DNA of 64,000 bases from Streptomyces mutabilis. GTDB taxonomy: Bacteria > Actinomycetota > Actinomycetes > Streptomycetales > Streptomycetaceae. Shown in pieces: positions 17,084 to 25,791 of the stretch (its first letter is position 1; every line of letters starts with the position of its first letter). The position numbers and the translations under genes were made by a program. The notes under the pieces were generated by a model that was given only the letters and a program-made list of their open reading frames with translations, was not told where the DNA came from and made no database searches. Where the stretch lies: assembly GCF_014649815.1 (NCBI RefSeq), contig NZ_BMTT01000011.1, forward strand, positions 179,359 to 243,358, read 5' to 3'.

Positions 17084-18277
17084 CTACCGGAAGGCGTCGA
17101 GTCCGGTGAGCGCCTTGCCCAGCACGAGCTGGTGCATCTCGACGGTGCCCTCGTAGGTGAGCACCGACTCCAGGTTCGTCGCGTGCCGCATCACGGGGTA
17201 CTCCAGGGAGATCCCGTTTGCGCCGAGGATCGTCCGCGCCGTCCGGCAGATGTCGATGGCCTCGCGCACGTTGTTGAGCTTGCCGAAGCTGACCTGCTCG
17301 GGACGCAGGCGGCCGGCGTCCATGCGCCGCCCCAGGTGATGGGCGAGCAGAATCCCCTTGTGCAGTTCGACCGCCATGTCGGCGAGCTTGGCCTGGGTCA
17401 GCTGGAAGCCGCCGATGGGGCGTCCGAACTGCTCCCGCGACTTGGCGTACTCCACGGCCGCCTCGAAGGAGCTCCGGGCCGCGCCCATCGAGCCCCACAC
17501 GATGCCGTAGCGGGCGTGGGTGAGGCAGCTGAGCGGTCCGCGCAGTCCGGTGGCCTCCGGCAGTACGGCGTCGGCGGGCAGCCGTACGTCGTCCAGGACC
17601 AGCTCACTGGTGACGCTGGCCCGCAGCGACCACTTGTGCTTGATCTCGGGCGCGGAGAAACCGGGGCTGTCGGTCGGTACGACGAACCCGCGGATCCCCT
17701 CCTCGGTCTGCGCCCAGACGACGGCGACACCGGCCACCGAACCGTTGGTGATCCACATCTTGCGCCCGTCGAGCACCCAGTCCCCGCCGCCGTCGCGCTT
17801 GGCGCGGGTTCGCATGTTGGCCGGGTCGGAGCCGTGGTCGGGCTCGGTCAGGCCGAAGCAGCCGATGACCTCGCCGGCGGCCATCCGCGGCAGCCAGGTC
17901 TGCTTCTGCTCCTCGCTGCCGAAGCGGTGGATGGCGTACATGGCGAGGGAGCCCTGCACGGAGACCAGCGACCGGATGCCGGAGTCGGCCGCCTCCAGCT
18001 CCAGGCAGGCCAGCCCGTACTGGACGGCGCTCGCGCCGGCGCAGCCGTAGCCGTCGAGCGACATGCCGAGCGCGCCGATGGAGCCGAGTTCGCGCGCCAG
18101 TTCCCTGATCCCGGGCAGCTCGCCCTTCTCGTACCAGTCCGCGATGTGCGGCAGCACGCGGTCGGCGGCCCAGTCCCGCACCGTGTCCCGGACGGCCAGA
18201 TCCTCCGGCTCCAGGAGGTCGTCGACGCCGAGGGGGTCGGCGGGGTCGAAGGCGGGCAACTTGGGGGACGCGGCCAT
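17084..18277 (-). CDS. Acyl-CoA dehydrogenase, glutaryl-CoA dehydrogenase-like
   Basis: 397 residues from the ATG at 18277. Domain order is normal for the family: N-terminal helical part (residues 20-135), middle beta domain with CFGLTEPDHGSDP and WVLDGRKMWITNGSVA, and C-terminal helical domain with REQFGRPIGGFQLTQAKLADM. Near the end LTYEGTVEMHQLVLGKALTG carries the Glu that acts as catalytic base in glutaryl-CoA-type dehydrogenases. These FAD enzymes oxidise acyl-CoA to enoyl-CoA and, in the glutaryl type, also decarboxylate. The true substrate needs assay. A perfect palindrome lies about 26 bases upstream of the start, pointing to repressor control. Confidence 0.85.
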   Translation of the reverse strand: MAASPKLPAFDPADPLGVDDLLEPEDLAVRDTVRDWAADRVLPHIADWYEKGELPGIRELARELGSIGALGMSLDGYGCAGASAVQYGLACLELEAADSGIRSLVSVQGSLAMYAIHRFGSEEQKQTWLPRMAAGEVIGCFGLTEPDHGSDPANMRTRAKRDGGGDWVLDGRKMWITNGSVAGVAVVWAQTEEGIRGFVVPTDSPGFSAPEIKHKWSLRASVTSELVLDDVRLPADAVLPEATGLRGPLSCLTHARYGIVWGSMGAARSSFEAAVEYAKSREQFGRPIGGFQLTQAKLADMAVELHKGILLAHHLGRRMDAGRLRPEQVSFGKLNNVREAIDICRTARTILGANGISLEYPVMRHATNLESVLTYEGTVEMHQLVLGKALTGLDAFR

Positions 18278-18302
18278 GGAACACCCTCCGGGGCTATTCA
18301 AA

Positions 18303-18317
18303 ACTAGCACTGCTAGT
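18303..18317. promoter_or_regulatory. Palindromic operator candidate upstream of acyl-CoA dehydrogenase
   Basis: ACTAGCACTGCTAGT is a perfect 7-bp inverted repeat around one central base, 26 to 40 bases before the start codon at 18277, in a short AT-richer patch. TetR- and MarR-type regulators of acyl-CoA genes commonly bind such sites. No regulator gene is adjacent. Confidence 0.5.
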
Positions 18318-18385
18318 CACAGTTCTCGTGCCGACGTTACGACGCACGGTGCCGCACGTCCACCATGCCCGCCTCCACCCCGCGG

Positions 18386-18556
18386 ACCACCCGTTCACCG
18401 TCAGGAGCGAGGCGGATGTCGCCTGTGGGGGTGATCCATCCCCGGCGGCTCGCGGTGAGTGGTGGCCGGGAGCGGTGGATCGGCGACGCCCTGTCGGACC
18501 GATGACCGGCCGCCCACGGGCGACGCCCGCCTCCCGGTCGGCGGTGAACGGGTGGT
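18386..18556. repeat. Long imperfect inverted repeat (44-bp arms)
   Basis: The arm at 18386-18429 matches the complement of 18513-18556 at 35 of 44 positions, with the outer 15 bases (ACCACCCGTTCACCG) perfect and an 83-base centre. It fills most of the 303-base gap between the start of the acyl-CoA dehydrogenase gene and the stop of the exporter gene. I see no gene inside it. It may be a cruciform/terminator element or the remnant of an inverted duplication. Confidence 0.5.
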
Positions 18557-18580
18557 GCGTGGGTGGGGAACCCCCGGCGG

Positions 18581-20179
18581 TCACACGGAGACGCGTGTCT
18601 CCACCGCGTCCCGAGGCGCCGGCACGGGAACCGCCTCGCACTGCATCACCCGCGGCAACCGCAACGCCATCACCGCGCCCAGCAGCAGCAATCCCGCACT
18701 CACCACCAACGTCACATGCAGCCCGTGCACGAACGCGTCCCCCGCGGCCCGCCGCAGCGCCACCCCCGCAGGCCCACCGAGCTGCGCGGCGACCTCGTAC
18801 GCCTCCCCCAGCGAATGCCCCGCCGCCACCGACGCCGACGCCGGCACCCCGGGCACTCCCCCCGTCACCCCCGGCGCGTACGCCGCGTTCATCACGCTGC
18901 CCAGCAGCGCGATCCCGATCCCGGCGCCCAGCTGGTACGACGTCTCGCCGATCGCCGCCGCCCCGCCGGCCTGCTCCTGCGGCGACTCGCTCAGCATCGA
19001 CTCGTACGCCCCGAACAGCGTCGTCTCAAGGCCGAAGCCGAGCAGCACGAACCCGGAGACCAGCAGCGCACAGTTGTCGGCCCGGCCCATCGCGGTCAGC
19101 AGCAGCACCGCGAAGGCCGTCAGGCAGAAGCCGGCGCACACCATCCGCCGCGGCCCGAACCGCCGCAACATCCGCGCGCCGGCCAGCCCCGCCGCCATCG
19201 CCGCGAAGGTCAGCGGCAGCAGCCGCAGCCCGGTCTGGAGCGGGGACAGCCCGAGCACGAGCTGCAGGTACTGCGCCGCGATCAGTTCCAGGCCCACCAG
19301 CGCCAGCATCGCCAGCACGATGCACCCCACCGACGTGCTGAACGCCGGCCGCCGGAACATCTGCAGGTCCACCAGCGGATGCGGACGCCGCCGCTGCCGC
19401 CGTACGAAGGCGACCAGCAGGGCCGCGCCCGCCACCAGCGGCAGCAGGGTGAACACGCTCGCCACCGGCTCGCCGCCGCCCAGCCGCTTCACCCCCAGGA
19501 CCACCCCGAAGAGCCCGGCCGCCGCCATCAGCGCACCGACCACGTCCCAGGGGCCGGCGCGGTCGCCCTTCGACTCGGGCAGCAGCAATCGCCCCACCGG
19601 CAGGCTGACCAGCATCAGCGGAATGTTGACGAGGAAGACCGAGCCCCACCAGAAGTGCTCGAGCAGAAAGCCGCCGAGCAGTGGCCCGACCGCCGCGCCG
19701 ACCGCGGCCACGGCGCTCCAGATGCCGATGGCGAGCGCCCGCTCCCGCCGGTCGGGGAAGACCTGCCGCAGGATCGACAGCGTCGCCGGCATGATCATCG
19801 CGCCGCCGACACCGAGCAGCGCGCGGGCCGCGATCAGCACCTGGGCGCCGCCGGCCACGGCCGCGAGTGCGGAGGCGACGCCGAACAGGGCGTAGCCGAG
19901 CAGGAGGACCCGTCTGCGGCCCACCCGGTCGCCCAGGGTGCCGAAGAGGATCAGCAGCGAGGCGCAGACGAGTGGGTAGACGTCGACGATCCAGAGCAGT
20001 TCGATCGCGCCGGGCCTGAGGTCCTCGGTGACGGCGGGGACCGCCACGTGCAGCACGGTGGCGTCGACCGCGACGAGCAGCAGGCTGACGCAGAGGACGA
20101 CCAGAACCACCCAGCGGTTGGCCCCGGCCCCGGCCGCCCGGCGGCGCAGCGCGGCGGCAGCCGTGGTCGTCCCGGACAT
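18581..20179 (-). CDS. DHA2 family MFS multidrug efflux transporter (14 TMS)
   Basis: 532 residues from the ATG at 20179 with GGAGG upstream. About fourteen membrane helices are visible. The DHA2/QacA signatures are present: VDATVLHVAVPAVTEDL in helix 1, GTLGDRVGRRRVLLLG (motif A) between helices 2 and 3, ARALLGVGGAMIMPATLSIL (helix 4), and GPLLGGFLLEHFWWGSVFLVNIP (motif C, exporter-specific). DHA2 proteins expel drugs or metabolites using the proton gradient; the substrate is not predictable. No regulator is next to it. Confidence 0.88.
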   Translation of the reverse strand: MSGTTTAAAALRRRAAGAGANRWVVLVVLCVSLLLVAVDATVLHVAVPAVTEDLRPGAIELLWIVDVYPLVCASLLILFGTLGDRVGRRRVLLLGYALFGVASALAAVAGGAQVLIAARALLGVGGAMIMPATLSILRQVFPDRRERALAIGIWSAVAAVGAAVGPLLGGFLLEHFWWGSVFLVNIPLMLVSLPVGRLLLPESKGDRAGPWDVVGALMAAAGLFGVVLGVKRLGGGEPVASVFTLLPLVAGAALLVAFVRRQRRRPHPLVDLQMFRRPAFSTSVGCIVLAMLALVGLELIAAQYLQLVLGLSPLQTGLRLLPLTFAAMAAGLAGARMLRRFGPRRMVCAGFCLTAFAVLLLTAMGRADNCALLVSGFVLLGFGLETTLFGAYESMLSESPQEQAGGAAAIGETSYQLGAGIGIALLGSVMNAAYAPGVTGGVPGVPASASVAAGHSLGEAYEVAAQLGGPAGVALRRAAGDAFVHGLHVTLVVSAGLLLLGAVMALRLPRVMQCEAVPVPAPRDAVETRVSV

Positions 20180-20434
20180 GTACGTACCTCCAAGATTCCC
20201 TCGCGTCCGGCGGGCTGCGGGGTGGGGACTCCCCGGCGGCTCGGCCGGAGAGGAGCGGGGTCTCCGGGCCGTGCAACGGAACGCGAGTGACTCGTCAGGG
20301 TACGCGAGACCGAGCACCGCACACGTGGTGGGCCTCACACATCCCGCGTGACCCGTGTGGCATGCGCCACTGCGGCCACGGCGCGCTCGCCCCGGCCGGT
20401 CGGCCGGCACCCGGCCCGGCGGATAATCGCGCCC

Positions 20435-21622
20435 GTGACCGATCTTGAAACGCGCACGTCGGGCCGCCCGGGTGCCCTGCGCCGGGCCGCCCCGGCGCTC
20501 CTCGGCTACGCGGCAGTACGCGCCCTGGGCCTGCTCGTCCTGGCCCTGTGGAGCGCCGCGCGCGACAAGAGCGCGTACACACTGCTGACCGCCCGCTGGG
20601 ACTCGCTCTGGTACACCGGGGTCGCCGAGCTGGGCTACGGGTACGAGGTGCGCTTGCCGAACGGCGACGTGCACTCCAACCTGGCCTTCTTCCCGCTGCT
20701 GCCCTGGCTCGAGCGGCTGGGCGCGGCGGTCTCGCCACTGTCGTACGCGGACGCGGGCTTCGTCGTGAGCCTTCTCGCCTCGCTCGCCGCGGCCTGGGGG
20801 ATCTTCGCGGTGGCGGAACATCTGTACGGCCGCCGCGCCGGCGTGTGCGCGGCACTGCTGTGGGCCGTGCTGCCGGTCGGGATCGTGCAGTCGATGGCCT
20901 ACAGCGAGTCCCTGTTCACGGCGCTGGCCGCCTGGACGCTGTACGCGGTGCTGACCGGACGCTGGGTGACGGCGGGGCTGCTGGCCGCGCTGGCCGGGCT
21001 GACCCGGCCGGTGGGGCTCGCGGTGGCGGCGGCGGTGTGGACGGCCGCGGTCGTGGCATTCGTGGGAACCCGGAGCGTCACCGCCCCGGACGGCGCCCCC
21101 GACGCGGGCCGCGCCCCCGGCGACGGCGCGCGGCGCGTACTCGGCGCGGTTCTTGCGCCCCTGGGCGCCGCCGGCTACGTCCTGTGGGTCGGCCACCGCA
21201 CCGGCAAGGGCCCGTTCGGTTATCTCGACGTCCAGGCCGGCTGGCGCAACGGCTTCGACGGAGGGGTGGCCTTCGCCCGCTTCGTCGCCGGGAGGTTCAC
21301 GTCGTTCCCGTCGGCCCTGGCGGGCGTGGCATTGGTGAGCGGGGTCGTACTGCTGATCGGGCTGTACGTCGCCGGCGTAAGGCAGTGCCAGCCGCTCCCG
21401 CTGCTGGTGTACACGGGGATCGTCGTCGCCCTCGCCCTGTGCGCGTCTAGCTACTTCGGCTCGAAGCCGCGGCTGCTGCTGCCCGCCTTCCCACTGCTGC
21501 TGCCGCTCGCCCTGGCCCTGGCCCGGCTGCGAACCTCCAGGTCAGCGCTGATCGTGAGCGGTGTGGCGGTCGCGTCCGCGGCGTACGGGGGATTCTGGCT
21601 CACCGGCTCCGGCCCGCCCTGA
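20435..21622 (+). CDS. Membrane mannosyltransferase, PIG-V-like (GT-C)
   Basis: 395 residues from the GTG at 20435; an upstream in-frame start at 20348 would add an unlikely Arg/Pro-rich leader. About ten hydrophobic helices are present. An early loop has TARWDSLWYTGVAELGY, containing the acidic residue near the first periplasmic loop typical of GT-C enzymes. AFFPLLPWLERLG and AYSESLFTALAAWTLYA match PIG-V/GPI-mannosyltransferase-like proteins of actinobacteria. GT-C enzymes use polyprenyl-phosphate sugars. A polyprenyl-phosphate mannose donor for glycolipid or protein mannosylation is likely but not proven. Confidence 0.75.
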   Translation: MTDLETRTSGRPGALRRAAPALLGYAAVRALGLLVLALWSAARDKSAYTLLTARWDSLWYTGVAELGYGYEVRLPNGDVHSNLAFFPLLPWLERLGAAVSPLSYADAGFVVSLLASLAAAWGIFAVAEHLYGRRAGVCAALLWAVLPVGIVQSMAYSESLFTALAAWTLYAVLTGRWVTAGLLAALAGLTRPVGLAVAAAVWTAAVVAFVGTRSVTAPDGAPDAGRAPGDGARRVLGAVLAPLGAAGYVLWVGHRTGKGPFGYLDVQAGWRNGFDGGVAFARFVAGRFTSFPSALAGVALVSGVVLLIGLYVAGVRQCQPLPLLVYTGIVVALALCASSYFGSKPRLLLPAFPLLLPLALALARLRTSRSALIVSGVAVASAAYGGFWLTGSGPP

Positions 21623-21858
21623 CCGGCCGGGTTCCCGATGACCATCGGGGTAATTCCGCACCAGCATTCGGTGAACGAATTCATAAGCACGATAAAACCG
21701 CAGACCGGGCCGATCAAAGGAATTGAAGTCCACAACCGAACCGGATTGCGGATTCCTCGGAATTGGAACGCCGCCTGAGAGGAATCCCACATCACATCGT
21801 CATCACAAAGCCGTTGATTCGGCGGGGATCACTCCTCACTCGCTGTAACGTCGATTGG

Positions 21859-22875
21859 GTGCGTACCGAACGTAGCCTCACCCGTCTGGATCGGGTGTTC
21901 GCGAGACTCGACCGGGAGCCGGAACGGCCGGTCCACCTTGATGTGCCGGAGATGAGCCGGCACCGGATTGCGTTGTTCGCCGGAACCCTCGCGTTCTACA
22001 TCGCGATCGTGTGGGCGGTGCTCATCACCTCGTGGCTGGTCCGGCTCGACTGGCAGGTCATGTTCTTCCGGCCGTACCAGCAGTGGCCGGAGATCCACGC
22101 GTTCGTCGACTACTACGTGGTCCTCGGCCAGCGCGGCCCCACCGCGGTGATGGTCACGGCCTGGCTCGGCTGGCGCTCCTGGCGGCAGCACACGCTGCGC
22201 CCCCTGCTCGCGCTCGGGGTCTCCCTGCTCCTGCTGAACGTCACGGTCGGTGCCGCGAAGATCGGCATGGGCCGGCTCGGACCGCACTACGCGACCACGA
22301 TCGGCTCGAACGAGATGTGGCTCGGCGGCGATATATTTCCGAGCGGTCACACCGCGAACGCCGTCGTGACCTGGGGCATCCTGGCGTATCTGGCCTCGAC
22401 GCCGAGAGCGCGGCGCTGGCTGTCGGCGCTGTCCGCGGTCACCTCGCTCGGGGTGGGCATGTCCACCGTCTACCTCGGTACGCACTGGCTCAGCGACGTG
22501 CTGCTCGGCTGGGCCGCGGGCCTGCTCATCCTGCTGGCGCTGCCGTGGTTCGAGCCGCTGATCACCCGTGCGGAGGCCTGGATCCTCGACCTGCGCGACC
22601 GCTGGTTCGCCCGCCTCAGCCGCCCGCGACCGGCGAAGGAGCCGGTCAGTACGCCCGTGGCTCCCGTGCCGCTCGGCCCCGGGCGGGAGGAGGTCCCGGT
22701 GCGCGAGTCGGTCACCGCGCCCCGCACCCGGACGCCCGTGCACCTGGCCCCGGGCCCGCACACCACCCGCTCGGACCGTACGCCGGTGACCCCGGCCGGC
22801 AGCCGCCGGCCGCCGCACGCCGACCGCCACCCGCGCAACACGGCCCCGGCCGCCCGTCCCTTGTCGGGAAACTGA
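21859..22875 (+). CDS. PAP2 family phosphatase (membrane, with disordered C-tail)
   Basis: 338 residues from a GTG at 21859; the open frame runs back to a TTG at 21763, but the extra residues do not look like family sequence. Five or six membrane helices carry the acid-phosphatase motifs: KIGMGRLGP (C1, slightly degenerate), FPSGHTAN (C2, with the catalytic His) and STVYLGTHWLSDVLLG (C3, His nucleophile and Asp). PAP2 enzymes dephosphorylate lipids such as phosphatidic acid or undecaprenyl pyrophosphate. About 80 C-terminal residues are Pro/Arg/Thr-rich and probably disordered. The 236-base gap before it (AT-richer near 21670-21740) holds no clear gene. Confidence 0.82.
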   Translation: MRTERSLTRLDRVFARLDREPERPVHLDVPEMSRHRIALFAGTLAFYIAIVWAVLITSWLVRLDWQVMFFRPYQQWPEIHAFVDYYVVLGQRGPTAVMVTAWLGWRSWRQHTLRPLLALGVSLLLLNVTVGAAKIGMGRLGPHYATTIGSNEMWLGGDIFPSGHTANAVVTWGILAYLASTPRARRWLSALSAVTSLGVGMSTVYLGTHWLSDVLLGWAAGLLILLALPWFEPLITRAEAWILDLRDRWFARLSRPRPAKEPVSTPVAPVPLGPGREEVPVRESVTAPRTRTPVHLAPGPHTTRSDRTPVTPAGSRRPPHADRHPRNTAPAARPLSGN

Positions 22876-22924
22876 CCCCTCGCACGACGCCGCGGGAGCC
22901 GGTACGCGCAGCTTTCCCCAGGCG

Positions 22925-23140
22925 TCAGCCCTTCCAGGCGCGGGCCACGCGGCCGTCCTTCACCTCGAAGTTGAGGCGTCCCACGCGGTACTCCATCGTG
23001 ATGACCGTCCCCGGTGCCAGTGACCGCACCGTCGACCAGCCCCGCTTCCGGGCGAGCCGTTCGGCCGCTTCGGATTCGAGGCCCACATAGGTGTCCGGGC
23101 TGTCCTGGGGCTCGGCCGGGGGTGTCGGAATCGGTGCCAT
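22925..23140 (-). CDS. I78 family peptidase inhibitor-like protein
   Basis: 71 residues. The segment YVGLESEAAERLARKRGW...VRSLAPGTVITMEYRVGRLNFEVKDGRV is the I78 fold: a helix, an inhibitory loop (PGTVITMEY) and two strands with the conserved RLN(F/V). Family members inhibit serine proteases such as subtilisin. There is no signal peptide, so it is probably cytoplasmic or released by lysis. It is convergent with the PAP2 gene, 49 bases apart. Confidence 0.8.
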   Translation of the reverse strand: MAPIPTPPAEPQDSPDTYVGLESEAAERLARKRGWSTVRSLAPGTVITMEYRVGRLNFEVKDGRVARAWKG

Positions 23141-23683
23141 GCCGTCACGCTATGCCCTCCTCCCCGAGCGGGGAAGCCCAGGTCGGTAACCGGACGCACA
23201 GACACCTGTCCGGTCACATTTCTGTCACAGGATCATGGGCAGCGTTTCGACCGAACTCCATACCCGGACGGAGGGCTTCCGGCACCTTCCGTGGGCATGC
23301 CAGGTGAATTCCCGCGTGTCGCACCGACCCTTCGAATAGAGGGCCGGAAAGGGCGCGCAAAGAACCCGGGGGCTCGCCGTATTCCGCGTGCGAGCATCAC
23401 CGAACGGGCTTGCGGATATCGGGTACCTGCACAGCGAACGCATCGCCCGCTCACAGGTTCCCCGGCACCGCCGGATCCGCCGGCCCGGCCCAGGGCGCGG
23501 GTGAGCCGTTCGCCTGCCGTCCTGATCGCCTCCGTCAGCCCGGCCGGCTCCAGCACCTCGAAGTCGAACCCGAGCAGCAGCACGTGGTTCACGATGCCGT
23601 CCGGGCTCCCGACGCCGTGCGCAGCAGGCAGCGGCATGGCGCCGAGCCCGCCAGTGGTCGCGGACAGGTCTCGTCCGCGACCG
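23141..23683. other. 543-base intergenic region with decayed sequence
   Basis: Between the I78 gene and the hypothetical gene at 23684 I find no intact gene. 23141-23460 is AT-richer than its surroundings and has no long frame. From about 23490 to 23640 the minus strand retains the end of a WYL-type regulator (entered separately). Confidence 0.5.
23490..23637 (-). pseudogene. WYL-domain (DeoR-like) regulator remnant, C-terminal end
   Basis: Minus-strand translation gives MPLPAAHG...VNHVLLLGFDFEVLEPAGLTEAIRTAGERLTRALGR. The EVLEP-x-L-x-x-A-I pattern followed by a helix is how WYL-domain transcription factors end. No helix-turn-helix or WYL core is found upstream, and the frame runs on without a stop after the helix, so this is a fragment of a lost gene. 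The match rests on one motif, so confidence is modest. Confidence 0.4.
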
Positions 23684-24505
23684 TCACAGCTCCGGAGCGG
23701 TGACGGACACCGACAGGTCGTTGTCCCGGGTGTAGTACGGCCCGGCCTCCGCGGGGCCGTACCGCGTCCGTACGCGCGCGCGTGGATAGGTGAAGACGGG
23801 GTGCTTGTCGGCGACGTCGTCCAGCAGTCGCGCGACGCGGACGGCGGGGCCCGGGTCACCGGTGGGCCGCAGCCACAGGTCCCAGACGCCCGGCACGAGC
23901 GTGCCGTAGGGCACGGTGAAGCCGAACTCCGACCGGTCGGCCGCGAGCTCCAGCCGGCGCACACCGCCCTCGCCGGTGCTTGGCCGGGCCCGCAGTTCGG
24001 CGTGGGCTCCGTGGGCGAGCTGAGTGCCGTACACCCGCCCGTGCACGGTCAGCCCGTCGTTCGCGAGGCGCAGCTCCCCGGTCTCCGCGTGCGGGGCGCG
24101 CAGCCAGCTGCGGACGGTGAGGTTGCCCTGCCGGGTGGCGTACGGGATGCGGACGGCGACGTGGCCGAGCAGTCCGCTCGGGGTGCGGTCGGCGAGGGAG
24201 CGCAGGTCGGTGACGCCGGGCACCAGGCGGCGCGGCTGCTCGCGGTCGGACACCCGCGCGTAGGCGTCCCAGCGGCCCTCGGGCAGGGCGACGCTGCTGG
24301 GCAGCGCGGCGCGCAGCCGGCCCTCGGCGGCCGGGGCGAGCGGGAGGCTCACCGTGTCCTCGGCGGCCTCGCAATCGCGGCGGCGCAGGAGCAGAAGAGG
24401 CGTCCCGAAGTCCCCTGGTACGGCGACGTCGAAGGTCAGACCGCCCGCGGAGTCGCCGATGCAGTCGGCGCGCAGTGGGGCGGCCGGTGGGGTCGGCGGC
24501 GTCAT
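23684..24505 (-). CDS. Conserved actinobacterial hypothetical protein (beta-rich)
   Basis: 273 residues from the ATG at 24505. I do not recognise a named domain. The sequence alternates short strands and turns throughout (for example VAVPGDFGTPLLLLRRRD, GRWDAYARVSD, FTVPYGTLVPGVWDLWLRP), suggesting two or three beta-sandwich repeats; the LPEGRWDAY and LVPGVWDLWL segments look like repeats of one another, around residues 73 and 206. There is no signal peptide, membrane helix or catalytic motif. Similar proteins in Streptomyces are sometimes labelled transferase because related repeats occur next to glycerophosphotransferase domains, but no transferase core is present here. Confidence 0.6.
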   Translation of the reverse strand: MTPPTPPAAPLRADCIGDSAGGLTFDVAVPGDFGTPLLLLRRRDCEAAEDTVSLPLAPAAEGRLRAALPSSVALPEGRWDAYARVSDREQPRRLVPGVTDLRSLADRTPSGLLGHVAVRIPYATRQGNLTVRSWLRAPHAETGELRLANDGLTVHGRVYGTQLAHGAHAELRARPSTGEGGVRRLELAADRSEFGFTVPYGTLVPGVWDLWLRPTGDPGPAVRVARLLDDVADKHPVFTYPRARVRTRYGPAEAGPYYTRDNDLSVSVTAPEL

Positions 24506-24896
24506 GCGGTGCGGTTCCTCCCTGGGTGTCCCGTCGTCCGGTCAGACCCGGATTTCCGCCTTCTGGTTGTCCGTGTCCGATTGCGATGTGGTCACGACCG
24601 AGGTGCTTTTCGGTCACCCGGTTCATTCGCTGATTTCCCGATTTGTCGACCCCGGAGCACCGGGTCCGGCACCCGTCCGACCGTCCCAACAAGCCCGCTG
24701 CTCCCGCTACTTGAGCCCCCCGGGCGGTGCGGGCCGACAGGCGGCCACGCGTGCCGCATGGTTCGATTCCGTTGGCCATGGGGCGTTACTCCCGCCACAG
24801 ATCGCCCGTTGTCTTCTGCATGAGCCGGGGACCGCCCGGACCACGGCCCGGGAGCCACCCGGTCCGGCCACGCACCGCATCCCGAGGGAGCCACCC
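24506..24896. other. 391-base intergenic region, no gene seen
   Basis: This is the divergent gap between two hypothetical genes. It contains moderately AT-rich patches near 24550-24650 that could hold promoters, but no conserved small frame, tRNA or hairpin I would support. Confidence 0.5.
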
Positions 24897-25715
24897 GTGC
24901 CGCGCATGCTCGACGTCAGCGACGACGTACGCGCCGAGATCGGCGACGAAGAAGCCGACCGCCTGCTCTCCGGGGAATCGGCCCCGGGCAGCTACGACTG
25001 CACGTCCTGCCGCACCCCGGGCGACTGCGAACAGGAGCGCACCAGCACCGTCCTCTTCATCGGCGAGGAAACGGCCGTCCTCGCCTTCGCCCACGCCGGC
25101 TGCCTGCCCTCGCAGGTCGTCAAGGTCACCGAGGAGCAACTCCAGGGGGCCGTGCGGTCCATCAACGCCGACCAGACCCGCCCCCAGCCGGACCAGGCCC
25201 CGCCCCGGCCCGAGCAGGCCGCTCCCGGCAATGTGGCGCCCGAGCAGGCGGTGCTCGGCGTCACCAGCGGACTGATCCTGATCGCCGGGGAGCTGCACCC
25301 GGCCCTCGTGGTGGAACCCACCGCCCCCATCGCCCGCCCCGGCACGGCCGGCTCCGGCGACGACTTCCTGCCGCTCCTCATCGAGCAGGGCTTCCTGCCG
25401 GTCACCGAGCTGTCCACCACGCCGACCGTGCTGCACGGCTGGTCGGTGCTGCTCGCGATGGGCCAGCTGCACGCGGTGCTCCAGCCCGGAACGAACGGCG
25501 GCCGACCGGTGGCCTGGTGGCAGGCGCACCAGCCCCTCCAGGTCACCGAGGGCTGGCGCACGGCGGCCAGCAAGCACCAGCAGGTACTGCTGTTCGCGGC
25601 GCCCGTCGGCTCGATCGGACGGCAGCCGCGCGAGGACCTGCTGCGGGACGCCCTCGACAAGGCGGCGGCCAACGGTCAGCTGGTCGCGGCGGCACTGCCG
25701 CTGGCGGGAACCTGA
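24897..25715 (+). CDS. Conserved hypothetical protein with Cys-rich N-terminal motif
   Basis: 272 residues from a GTG at 24897 with GAGGGAG upstream. The N-terminal part has a Cys pattern (CTSCRTPGDCEQ, then AGC about 35 residues later) that could bind a metal ion, followed by a Gln/Pro linker (about 90-115). The C-terminal ~150 residues are globular: VTSGLILIAGELHPALVVEPTAPIARPG, LIEQGFLPV and SKHQQVLLFAAPVGSIG. No family name comes to mind, and nothing enzymatic is visible. It is followed after 76 bases by another hypothetical gene on the same strand. Confidence 0.65.
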   Translation: MPRMLDVSDDVRAEIGDEEADRLLSGESAPGSYDCTSCRTPGDCEQERTSTVLFIGEETAVLAFAHAGCLPSQVVKVTEEQLQGAVRSINADQTRPQPDQAPPRPEQAAPGNVAPEQAVLGVTSGLILIAGELHPALVVEPTAPIARPGTAGSGDDFLPLLIEQGFLPVTELSTTPTVLHGWSVLLAMGQLHAVLQPGTNGGRPVAWWQAHQPLQVTEGWRTAASKHQQVLLFAAPVGSIGRQPREDLLRDALDKAAANGQLVAAALPLAGT

Positions 25716-25791
25716 GCGCCGTCCGCGCGTACGGCGCCAGTCGGTCACCGTCCGGCCGCATCCCTTCCAGCCCGGTGTCGTTTGGACATAC

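Noticed and set aside
18328-18580. Small protein genes inside the inverted repeat on either strand
   Set aside because: Both strands stay open only because of the symmetry; there is no ribosome site, and no residue pattern beyond the repeat itself.
21763-21858. An upstream TTG start for the PAP2 phosphatase
   Set aside because: It would add 32 residues with no family match ahead of the first recognised residues; the GTG at 21859 gives a standard start.
24755-24775. A GGTTCGATTCC stretch resembling a tRNA T-loop
   Set aside because: The flanking bases give only four of five T-stem pairs, no matching 5' acceptor sequence is about 60 bases upstream, and no anticodon arm can be drawn.
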